Assembly: GCF_900155865.1 (NCBI RefSeq)
Contig: NZ_LT707006.1
Coordinates: 4,695,779 to 4,759,778, forward strand
DNA: 64,000 bases
Source: Bacteroides bouchesdurhonensis
GTDB taxonomy: Bacteria; Bacteroidota; Bacteroidia; Bacteroidales; Bacteroidaceae
Direction: 5' to 3'
In this document: in pieces, positions 43,495 to 51,792 of the stretch
How positions within the stretch are numbered: the first letter of the stretch is position 1
How the letters are laid out: each line of letters starts with the position of its first letter
The notes under the pieces: generated by a model
What the model saw: only the letters and a program-made list of their open reading frames with translations
Told to the model about the DNA's origin: nothing
Database searches by the model: none
Translations under genes and position numbers: made by a program

Positions 43495-43523
43495 TACCAT
43501 GAAACAATAACACATAGAGAATC

Positions 43524-46500
43524 ATGTTTAAAGCTATTGTACGTTTTTCTATTAAAAAGAAACTATTTGTGGGACTCACCACACTCTTCCTGTTTATCGG
43601 AGGGATCTATGCCATGATGACACTGCCGATTGATGCAGTACCGGACATCACGAACAATCAGGTACAGATTGTAACAGTATCTCCTACCCTTGCACCTCAG
43701 GAAGTAGAACAACTTATCACCATGCCTATCGAAATAGCGATGAGCAATATTATGAATGTGGAAGACATTCGTTCAGTCAGCCGTTTTGGCCTGTCGGTAG
43801 TAACAGTAGTTTTTAAAGAGAGCGTGCCGACTCTCGATGCCCGACAACTAATCAATGAACAAATACAAACCGTAGCCGGTGAGATTCCTACAGAATTGGG
43901 AACACCCGAGATGATGCCAATTACTACCGGATTGGGAGAAATTTACCAATACATACTGAAAGTCGCTCCGGGATATGAAGACAAATACGATGCAATGGAA
44001 CTGCGTACCATCCAAGATTGGATGGTGAAACGGCAATTATCCGGTATACCGGGTATTGTAGAAATCAATAGTTTCGGTGGTTACCTGAAACAATATGAAG
44101 TAGCCGTAGATCCCGATGCATTATTTTCGTTGAATATTACTATCGGTGAAGTATTCGAAGCCCTCAGAAGCAACAATCAAAATACAGGAGGCAGCTATAT
44201 AGAGAAAGTCAAAAGTGCCTATTACATCCGTTCGGAAGGAATGATCACTCGTCCAAAAGATATTGAGCAGATTGTAGTAGCCAACCGTAACGGGATTCCT
44301 ATTCATATCAGCGATGTAGGAACCGTTCGCTTTGGTGCTCCCAAACGTTTCGGTGCGATGACAAAGGATGGAGAAGGAGAATGTGTAGGTGGTATTGCCA
44401 TGATGCTAAAAGGAGCTAATGCCAATGTTGTGACTCGCGAACTAGAAAAGCGAGTAGAGAAATTACAACATCTGTTACCTGAAGGAGTCAGTATTGAGCC
44501 CTATCTGAATCGCTCGGAACTAGTAAACCGGAACATATCGACAGTAGTCAATAACCTGATTGAGGGAGCAATTATCGTATTCCTCGTATTAATTCTCTTC
44601 CTCGGTAACATTCGTGCAGGATTGATTGTAGCTTCCGTCATCCCGCTGGCAATGCTCTTTGCTTTTATCATGATGCGTATCTTTAACGTCACAGCCAACT
44701 TGATGAGTTTAGGAGCTATCGATTTCGGTATTGTGGTAGATGGCTCGATTGTCATACTGGAAGGAATTCTCGCCCATATTTACGGAAAGCAATTTCGTGG
44801 ACGAACTTTATCAAAAGAAGAAATGGATGCGGAAGTGGAAAAAGGAGCTTCCGGTGTTGTCCGTTCCGCCACTTTTGCAGTACTGATTATCTTAATCGTA
44901 TTCTTTCCTATCCTGACGCTTGCCGGAATTGAAGGAAAGTACTTCACTCCAATGGCTAAGACACTGGTATTTTGTATCATCGGTGCATTGATTCTTTCAT
45001 TGACATATGTTCCTATGATGGCATCACTTTTCCTGAAACACACTATTGTAGTGAAACCTACGCTTGCGGACCGTTTCTTTGAGAAGTTGAACAAAGTTTA
45101 TCAACGGACACTAAAATTCTGCCTTCAGTTTAAATGGCATACAACGGCCGCTGCCTTTGCCGTTCTCATAGCTTCACTTTTCCTTTTCACACGTCTAGGA
45201 GCTGAATTTATACCGACTCTCGACGAAGGAGACTTTGCCATGCAAATGACACTTCCAGCCGGAAGTTCACTCTCGGAAAGTATTGAAATATCTAATCTGG
45301 CTGAAAAGACATTGATGGATAAGTTTCCTGAAATCAAACATGTAGTAGCCAAAATCGGTACAGCAGAAGTTCCAACTGATCCGATGGCAGTAGAAGATGC
45401 GGATGTGATGATTGTAATGAAACCTTTCAAGGAATGGACAAGTGCCAAAGATCGCGCCGAAATGGTCGAGAAAATGAAAGAGGCCCTTGAACCACTGGCA
45501 GACCGGGCAGAATTTAATTTCAGCCAACCTATCCAATTACGTTTTAATGAGTTGATGACAGGAGCTAAAGCTGACATCGCCGTAAAACTGTATGGAGAAG
45601 ACACACACGAACTGTACGAAAGAGCCAAAGAAGCAGCCACCTTTGTAGAAAACATTCCGGGAGCCTCAGACGTTATTGTGGAACAGACAATGGGGTTGCC
45701 TCAACTTGTTGTAAAATATAATCGTGGAAAGATAGCCCGTTATGGCATTAACATAGAAGAACTGAATACGATTATCCGGACTGCTTATGCTGGAGAATCA
45801 AGCGGGGTAATCTTTGAAAACGAAAGAAGGTTTGATCTGGTTGTCCGTCTCGATCAAGAAAAGGTGGCAGACCTCAACCTCGACAAATTGTTTGTACGTA
45901 CTTCAGAAGGAATACAAATTCCGGTCAGCGAAGTGGCAAGCATCGATTTAGTCAATGGTCCGCTACAAATTAACCGTGACGCCACCAAACGGCGTATTGT
46001 TATCGGAGTGAATGTACGTAATGCGGATATTCAACAAGTAGTAGCTAACATCCAAACAACATTGGATAAGAATATAAAACTGAAACCGGGGTATTACTTC
46101 GAATATGGCGGGCAGTTCGAGAACCTGCAAAATGCAATCAATACGCTGATGGTAGTGATTCCGGTAGCGTTAATGCTTATTTTGCTAGTCTTGTTCCTTG
46201 CGTTCAAAAATATCACTTACACGTTGATGGTCTTCTCCACAGTACCATTGTCTCTTATCGGTGGTATTTTAGCTTTGTGGCTTCGCAGCCTTCCGTTTAG
46301 TATCTCCGCCGGAGTAGGATTCATCGCATTATTCGGGGTGGCAGTATTAAACGGTATCCTAATGGTAAATCATTTTAATGAACTTCGTAAACAAAATAAA
46401 TACCCTATGACAACCAGTCGTATTATTTCTTTGGGAACGCCTCATTTATTGCGCCCTGTATTCCTGACCGGATTAGTTGCTTCATTGGGATTTGTACCAA

Positions 46501-47852
46501 TGGCAATCGCAACTTCTGCAGGTGCTGAAGTGCAGCGTCCGTTGGCAACAGTAGTGATCGGAGGACTGATTATCTCTACTATGCTAACTCTGATCATCAT
46601 TCCTGTGTTCTACAAGATAGTCAATTCATGTGCAACGTGGAGACGTCCGGGAAGTAAGTTCCACTTACCGTTTTTCACAATACTATTGCCAGTGTTTCTG
46701 TTCATCCCCACTTGTGTGACTGCCCAACAGCCTCAAACTGTCAGTCTGGAACAAGCTATTGCAATAGCAAAACAGAATCATCCTCGCCTGAAAATAGCGG
46801 CCAATGCTGTACAACAAGCTAAAACTACTCGCGGTGAGATCATAGAAGCCACTCCCACTTCATTCAGCTATTCGTGGGGACAACTGAACGGAGATAACAA
46901 AAATGATAAAGAACTGGCTTTTGAACAAAGTCTGGGTTCCTTACTCACTCCCTTCTACAAGAATGCTTTGGTCAATTGTCAGATAAAAACAAGCACTTAC
47001 TATCGCCAAATGGTAGAGAAAGAAGTGGTTGCAGAAGTCAAGCGTGCCTGGGCTTACTATCAGTATGCTACGAACCTCAGCTCCATGTATCGCGACCAAG
47101 ACCAATTGGCAGAAAAACTAAGGCATATCGGTGAGCTTCGTTATCAACAGGGCGAAATCACCTTACTTGAAAAGAATATGATGACCACCTTGGCAGCCGA
47201 CTTACATAACCGTATGTTTCAGGCACAGGAAGAAGAAAAAATAGCCTTAACACGTTTCCAATGGAGTTGTTATTCAGACACTCTCATTGTTCCTGTCGAT
47301 TCTACTTTATCTTTATTATACACGCCACTTTCAACCGGAATTGTATCCGAAGCTCATACCCACTATTTCCAAAGTCAAGCAGACGAAGCAAAAGCAATGT
47401 TGAATGTAGAACGTAGCCACTTCTTTCCTGAAATCAGCGTGGGATATACACGCCAAAATATTCTTCCCTTGAAGAATTTGAATGCCTGGATGATAGGTGT
47501 ATCCTTTCCGGTTTATTTTCTTCCACAGAGAAGCAAAGTGAAACAAGCCAAACTTGCCGCTACTTCTGCCCAGCTCCAAGCGGATGCAAATCTTCGGGAG
47601 TTGAATAATAAAGTCACCGAACTGGAAGCTAATCTCAGAAAGTATAACGAGAGCCTTCATTTTTATACCTCTTCAGCACTGAAAGAAGCAGAAGAGTTGA
47701 TTAAAGCTGCTAATTTGCAATTGCAGCACAGCGAGACAGGTGTAGCCGAATATATACAGTCTATTACCACTGCACGGGATATCCGACGTGGATATATTGA
47801 AACTGTTTATCAATATAACATCGCTGCTTTGGAATACGAGTTATTTAAATAG
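43524..47852 (+). CDS. CusA/CzcA-type RND efflux pump fused to a TolC-like outer-membrane channel
   Basis: A 1442-residue fusion. Residues 1 to about 1035 are a heavy-metal-type RND transporter: first membrane helix at about 13-30, the proton-relay motif AIDFGIVVDGSIVILEG in helix 4 (about 397-413), periplasmic porter segments, and the last helices at about 850-1030. Residues from about 1045 form an outer-membrane factor: a signal-like helix (FFTILLPVFLFIPTCVTAQ), then the TolC repeat (SLEQAIAIAKQNHPRLKIAA) and long coiled-coil helices. Such fusions are known in Bacteroidetes. The pump exports metal ions such as Cu+ or Zn2+/Co2+; the ion cannot be decided. The adaptor gene follows after 71 bp. 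Confidence 0.94.
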   Translation: MFKAIVRFSIKKKLFVGLTTLFLFIGGIYAMMTLPIDAVPDITNNQVQIVTVSPTLAPQEVEQLITMPIEIAMSNIMNVEDIRSVSRFGLSVVTVVFKESVPTLDARQLINEQIQTVAGEIPTELGTPEMMPITTGLGEIYQYILKVAPGYEDKYDAMELRTIQDWMVKRQLSGIPGIVEINSFGGYLKQYEVAVDPDALFSLNITIGEVFEALRSNNQNTGGSYIEKVKSAYYIRSEGMITRPKDIEQIVVANRNGIPIHISDVGTVRFGAPKRFGAMTKDGEGECVGGIAMMLKGANANVVTRELEKRVEKLQHLLPEGVSIEPYLNRSELVNRNISTVVNNLIEGAIIVFLVLILFLGNIRAGLIVASVIPLAMLFAFIMMRIFNVTANLMSLGAIDFGIVVDGSIVILEGILAHIYGKQFRGRTLSKEEMDAEVEKGASGVVRSATFAVLIILIVFFPILTLAGIEGKYFTPMAKTLVFCIIGALILSLTYVPMMASLFLKHTIVVKPTLADRFFEKLNKVYQRTLKFCLQFKWHTTAAAFAVLIASLFLFTRLGAEFIPTLDEGDFAMQMTLPAGSSLSESIEISNLAEKTLMDKFPEIKHVVAKIGTAEVPTDPMAVEDADVMIVMKPFKEWTSAKDRAEMVEKMKEALEPLADRAEFNFSQPIQLRFNELMTGAKADIAVKLYGEDTHELYERAKEAATFVENIPGASDVIVEQTMGLPQLVVKYNRGKIARYGINIEELNTIIRTAYAGESSGVIFENERRFDLVVRLDQEKVADLNLDKLFVRTSEGIQIPVSEVASIDLVNGPLQINRDATKRRIVIGVNVRNADIQQVVANIQTTLDKNIKLKPGYYFEYGGQFENLQNAINTLMVVIPVALMLILLVLFLAFKNITYTLMVFSTVPLSLIGGILALWLRSLPFSISAGVGFIALFGVAVLNGILMVNHFNELRKQNKYPMTTSRIISLGTPHLLRPVFLTGLVASLGFVPMAIATSAGAEVQRPLATVVIGGLIISTMLTLIIIPVFYKIVNSCATWRRPGSKFHLPFFTILLPVFLFIPTCVTAQQPQTVSLEQAIAIAKQNHPRLKIAANAVQQAKTTRGEIIEATPTSFSYSWGQLNGDNKNDKELAFEQSLGSLLTPFYKNALVNCQIKTSTYYRQMVEKEVVAEVKRAWAYYQYATNLSSMYRDQDQLAEKLRHIGELRYQQGEITLLEKNMMTTLAADLHNRMFQAQEEEKIALTRFQWSCYSDTLIVPVDSTLSLLYTPLSTGIVSEAHTHYFQSQADEAKAMLNVERSHFFPEISVGYTRQNILPLKNLNAWMIGVSFPVYFLPQRSKVKQAKLAATSAQLQADANLRELNNKVTELEANLRKYNESLHFYTSSALKEAEELIKAANLQLQHSETGVAEYIQSITTARDIRRGYIETVYQYNIAALEYELFK

Positions 47853-47923
47853 ACAGATCATTGATAATTCAACAAAACGTCCTGTCACAAATAAATTAGA
47901 AACAGATTGTAAATAAAAAGAAT

Positions 47924-48829
47924 ATGAAAAAGATAGTTTACCCCTTCCTATTACTTGCTCTGGTAGCTTGCAAAGGAAACCAGCAACCGGCTGATACAGA
48001 TGAGACAACCCCTGTTGTAACAGCCAAAGTGGACAGTACAGCACAACCAGAAGTAGATGCAATAACATCTGCTACTTCAAAACCGAATCAAGTTTCTTTC
48101 AATGGTCGAATTGTTCTGCCTCCCCAACGGCAAGCAACGATTGCTCTAACTATGGGTGGAGTGATTAAAAGCACTTCTCTATTACCGGGGCAACGCGTAA
48201 ATCCTAATACAGTGATAGCCACTTTGGAGAATCCGGAATTCATCACGCTCCAACAGACTTATCTGGACAGTCACGCACAAACCGAATATCTTCAGGCGGA
48301 ATACGAACGGCAAAAAACTCTTTCTGCCGAACAAGCAGCCTCTCAAAAGAAATTCCAGCAGAGCAAAGCCGATTATCTTTCGATGAAAAGCCGTCAGGAT
48401 GCAGCAGCAGCACAACTTCTGCTCCTAGGTGTACATCCAGAGACTCTCATCCAGAATGGTATCCAGCCTTTACTGGAGGTGAAATCTCCTATCAGTGGTT
48501 ATGCAACAAACGTCGATATGAATATCGGTAAATATGTGAATCCCGGAGAGGCTCTCTGTGAAATAATTGATAAAACAGTCCCCATGCTCTGCCTGACTAC
48601 TTATGAAAAAGACCTTGCAGATATGCAAATCGGAAGTCCCGTACAGTTTCGCGTCAATGGAATGGGAAAGCAAGTCTTTTATGGCACAGTCGTTTCTATT
48701 GGACAAAAGGTAGACGAAGTAAACCGTTCGCTTGAAGTATATGCTACTATCAAAGAGGCAGATCCGCAATTTCGTCCGGGAATGTACGTAACAGCACATA
48801 TCCAAAAACAACCAGACGCAACTAAATAA
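47924..48829 (+). CDS. RND efflux periplasmic adaptor (membrane fusion protein), lipoprotein
   Basis: A 301-residue adaptor. The signal sequence ends in LVAC, so it is lipid-anchored. After a linker rich in Thr and Asp come a lipoyl half-motif (VIKSTSLLPGQRVNPNTVIATLENPEF), an alpha-hairpin rich in Gln and Ala (AEYERQKTLSAEQAASQKKF), the second lipoyl half (SPISGYATNVDMNIGKYVNPGEALCEI), and beta-barrel segments (GSPVQFRVNGMGKQVFYGTV). It links the inner-membrane pump to its channel. It lacks a metal-binding C-terminal domain of the CusB/CzcB type. The LytS gene follows after 27 bp. Confidence 0.94.
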   Translation: MKKIVYPFLLLALVACKGNQQPADTDETTPVVTAKVDSTAQPEVDAITSATSKPNQVSFNGRIVLPPQRQATIALTMGGVIKSTSLLPGQRVNPNTVIATLENPEFITLQQTYLDSHAQTEYLQAEYERQKTLSAEQAASQKKFQQSKADYLSMKSRQDAAAAQLLLLGVHPETLIQNGIQPLLEVKSPISGYATNVDMNIGKYVNPGEALCEIIDKTVPMLCLTTYEKDLADMQIGSPVQFRVNGMGKQVFYGTVVSIGQKVDEVNRSLEVYATIKEADPQFRPGMYVTAHIQKQPDATK

Positions 48830-48844
48830 TTTGTAATTAACAAC

Positions 48845-48852
48845 TATCTTTG
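48845..48852 (+). promoter_or_regulatory. -7-like element immediately before the LytS-type gene
   Basis: TATCTTTG matches TAnnTTTG but ends only 4 bp before the ATG at 48857, so a transcript from it would be leaderless or start inside the gene. It may be a chance match. Confidence 0.3.
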
Positions 48853-48856
48853 CAGT

Positions 48857-49915
48857 ATGATAGTAAAGACCATAAGAAAAGATAAGTATCTGCTCTCTAC
48901 AGTCATCATTTCCATGGTGGTGGCTGTACTTATTCATTTTCCGGAATTAGTCTCTCTCTTCGACCGGTTCGAGAGTCACTCTCTTTTTCCGGGAATGAGA
49001 TTTATGGATGTAGCCAATGAAGTTTGGTTCACTTTTCTTTCTCTGTTGCTTCTCTTTGCCATTAATACACGATTATTTCATTTCAACCAAGCGTCTATCA
49101 AGATCACAGGAACTAAGATTCTTCTTTCTTTCATCCTTACATGGATATTAAATAATCTGTTGGGACAGTTTTTTGTATTCCTGCACAATACTTTAGATAT
49201 CCCGGCAATCGATGCAATGGTACATCATTACTTACATCCTTTACGCGACTTTATCATTTCCTGCCTTGTTACCAGTAGTTGTTACATCATATATCTTATT
49301 CGTCGCCAACAACAAGTATCGGTAGAAAATGAACAATTACAAGCCGAAAATATTCGTAACCAATATGAGGTACTGAAGAATCAACTTAATCCACATATGT
49401 TGTTCAACTCTCTGAACACTTTACAATCATTGGTCCGTGAAAATCAAAATAAAGCACAAGATTACATTCAGGAATTGTCCCGGGTATTACGGTATACACT
49501 ACAAAGCAACGATTCACAAAGTGTCAGTCTTCGGGAGGAAATGGATTTTGCTTCTGCCTATATCTTCTTATTGAAAATGAGATTTGAAAACAATCTGCAA
49601 TTCGATATACAGATAAATAAATCTTTCGAGACTTACCATCTCCCTCCTATGGCAATACAAGTATTGATTGAAAATGCTGTTAAACACAATGAGATCAGTA
49701 ATCGCAAACCACTGACCATACATATTTCTACGGATACAGAAGGATTCTTAGCGGTCAGCAATACTATTCAGCCCAAATGGACTGCTACTCCGGGTACCGG
49801 AATTGGCCTGGTAAACCTAGCAAAACGATACCGCCTGTTATTCAAACAAGATATTCAAATCACAGAAGATAAAGAATTTACTGTACGCATTCCTCTTATT
49901 TACCAGAATCTATAA
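48857..49915 (+). CDS. LytS/YehU-type sensor histidine kinase
   Basis: A 352-residue membrane kinase. Four hydrophobic segments lie in about the first 145 residues. The His_kinase domain follows: phosphoacceptor H180 in NQLNPHMLFNSLNTLQSL, then the ATP-binding part with LIENAVKHNEI (N box) and GTGIGLVNLAKRY (G box). All catalytic motifs are intact. The cognate LytTR regulator follows after 19 bp and the efflux genes precede, so it is probably one operon. The signal is unknown; envelope stress or metal is a reasonable guess. Confidence 0.94.
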   Translation: MIVKTIRKDKYLLSTVIISMVVAVLIHFPELVSLFDRFESHSLFPGMRFMDVANEVWFTFLSLLLLFAINTRLFHFNQASIKITGTKILLSFILTWILNNLLGQFFVFLHNTLDIPAIDAMVHHYLHPLRDFIISCLVTSSCYIIYLIRRQQQVSVENEQLQAENIRNQYEVLKNQLNPHMLFNSLNTLQSLVRENQNKAQDYIQELSRVLRYTLQSNDSQSVSLREEMDFASAYIFLLKMRFENNLQFDIQINKSFETYHLPPMAIQVLIENAVKHNEISNRKPLTIHISTDTEGFLAVSNTIQPKWTATPGTGIGLVNLAKRYRLLFKQDIQITEDKEFTVRIPLIYQNL

Positions 49916-49934
49916 TATTTATTTGTGAGAAGCT

Positions 49935-50723
49935 ATGAAAACTGTTATTATTGAAGATGAAAAGGCAGCTGTACGTAACCTTACTTCGCTACTTAACGAA
50001 ATAAAACCGAATGCAGAAGTGATCACAGTATTAGATAGCATTGAGGGCACTATCGAATGGTTTAATAGCCACTCGATGCCTGAACTGGTATTTATGGATA
50101 TTCATCTGGCAGACGGTTCTGCCTTTGAGATATTTGAACATATCCATATCTCTTGCCCAATCATATTCACTACCGCTTATGATGAGTATGCTTTACGTGC
50201 ATTCAAAGTAAACAGTATCGACTATTTACTCAAACCAATTGGCAAAGAAGATATCGAACATGCTTTTGAAAAACTGGAGAGTTTACAGGAATCTCCTGTA
50301 AACAATGAACATGACCAACAAGTACAAGACAATGAGCTATTACAATTAATTCACTCCCTTAAAAAGCAAGAGAACTATAAGACACACTTCCTCATTCCTC
50401 TGAAAGGAGATAAATTATTGCCTATTTCTGTAGACATGATACAATTGTTCTACATCAAAGATTGTCAGGTAAAAGCCGTATTAGCAGATGGAACGGAACA
50501 CTATTTTCCTCAGACATTGGATGAACTTACCGATTGCTTAAATCCTAACCTCTTTTTTAGAGCTAACCGCCAATACTTAATTTCAAAAGAAGCAATTAAA
50601 GATATTGACCTTTGGTTCAACAGTCGGTTATCTATCAATCTTAGATATTCGGGAATAACAGAAAAAATATTAGTCAGCAAAGCAAGAGTTTCAGAATTCA
50701 AGGAGTGGTTCTCAGGAAAATAA
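49935..50723 (+). CDS. LytTR-family response regulator
   Basis: A 262-residue regulator. The receiver domain (about 1-120) keeps the acidic pair E7-D8, phosphoacceptor D55 (LVFMDIHL), the Thr pair near residue 80 and K100 (LLKP). A linker rich in Glu and Gln leads to a LytTR DNA-binding domain at about 155-262 (ISVDMIQLFYIKDCQVKAVL; LFFRANRQYLIS). Partner of the adjacent LytS-type kinase. Such pairs in Bacteroides often control transport genes; here the pump operon is the likely target (inference). Confidence 0.95.
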   Translation: MKTVIIEDEKAAVRNLTSLLNEIKPNAEVITVLDSIEGTIEWFNSHSMPELVFMDIHLADGSAFEIFEHIHISCPIIFTTAYDEYALRAFKVNSIDYLLKPIGKEDIEHAFEKLESLQESPVNNEHDQQVQDNELLQLIHSLKKQENYKTHFLIPLKGDKLLPISVDMIQLFYIKDCQVKAVLADGTEHYFPQTLDELTDCLNPNLFFRANRQYLISKEAIKDIDLWFNSRLSINLRYSGITEKILVSKARVSEFKEWFSGK

Positions 50724-50746
50724 GCACCACCCCTTAAATATATCAA

Positions 50747-51745
50747 TTAACGAGATTTCTTGAGAGGACTAGCTTTTACTCCTTCGAAAGTCATCTTTAT
50801 AGGTTTTATATAGCCATCCTTATCAAAATATAAACGATCGATACATGTCACACGACTATTAGCAGCTGTTTCTCCTAACGGACGACGATGATAAATAATG
50901 TACCATTCATCTTTACCTCGACCTTTTATCAAAGAATGATGACCAGCTCCGACTGCAACTGAAAGATCCTGTTCCAAAATCTTCCCAATTCTTTTAAATG
51001 GTCCAAAAGGAGAATCAGCAATAGCATATGCCACACAATAATCGGGACCACCCCATCCGCCTTCAGACCACATGAAATAATATTTTCCTTTTCGTTTCAA
51101 CATAAACGGACCTTCCACATAATTTTCGGGAGTTACTTCCTTATACATAGTCCCATCTTCAAAAGGAACTATACTCAATAAATCCGGAGCCATCTTTACC
51201 ATATTGCAATGTCTCCATCCCCCATAATACATATAATACTGACCGTCATCATCTTTAAATACATACTGGTCGATAGGCTGTGCCCCATTAATAATTTTAT
51301 CAATTAAAGGTTTACCTAAAGCATCTTTAAAAGGTCCTTCCGGTTTGTCTGCTACTGCAACACCAATACCTCCCAGTTCATTATTGTTCTGGATGTCATT
51401 AGCACCAAAGAACAAATAGTATTTCCCATTTTCCTGAACGACTGCCGGTGCCCATAATGCACGTCGTAGCCAACTAATATTCTTTTTTTCAATTACTCTG
51501 GGGTGCTTTTTCCAATTTACCAGATCAGTGGATGAGAAAGCATCCATAAATATCTGATCATCATAAGGAGCAGAATATGTCGGATAAACCCAATATTCCT
51601 TATTAAACACAACTCCCTCCGGATCAGCATACCATCCTTGGAAAATGGGATTACCACTTGTTTCCTTTGGAGTAGAAGCTTTCTGAGCACAAAGAGAAGT
51701 AGAACAGCCTAATACTATAGAAAGAAAAATGTTTCTATACTTCAT
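50747..51745 (-). CDS. GH43-family glycoside hydrolase
   Basis: A 332-residue five-bladed beta-propeller enzyme with a signal peptide ending at about SLCA. The catalytic triad positions are visible: the general base Asp in GWYADPEGV, the pKa-tuning Asp in PIDQYVF, and the general acid Glu in YVEGPFML. GH43 enzymes cut arabinose, xylose or galactofuranose residues by inversion. The subfamily cannot be fixed by eye. The gene lies 47 bp after the large MG2-type protein gene on the same strand and ends the second glycan locus. It is convergent with the LytTR gene 23 bp away. Confidence 0.9.
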   Translation of the reverse strand: MKYRNIFLSIVLGCSTSLCAQKASTPKETSGNPIFQGWYADPEGVVFNKEYWVYPTYSAPYDDQIFMDAFSSTDLVNWKKHPRVIEKKNISWLRRALWAPAVVQENGKYYLFFGANDIQNNNELGGIGVAVADKPEGPFKDALGKPLIDKIINGAQPIDQYVFKDDDGQYYMYYGGWRHCNMVKMAPDLLSIVPFEDGTMYKEVTPENYVEGPFMLKRKGKYYFMWSEGGWGGPDYCVAYAIADSPFGPFKRIGKILEQDLSVAVGAGHHSLIKGRGKDEWYIIYHRRPLGETAANSRVTCIDRLYFDKDGYIKPIKMTFEGVKASPLKKSR

Positions 51746-51792
51746 ATCACAAAAAATTTAAATTAATATATAACTAACTTTTATCTAAAAAA

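Larger units (their letters stand above)
42828..43523. other. Intergenic region with a large inverted-repeat element
   Basis: Gene-free. The first 320 bases are AT-rich without visible structure. Copy B of the periodic element fills 43150-43395. The promoter of the efflux operon lies near the end (43487-43494). Confidence 0.7.

Noticed and set aside
45125..45655. 176-codon frame antisense to the RND gene
   Set aside because: Shadow of the strong coding frame on the other strand; no signal peptide, motif or promoter.
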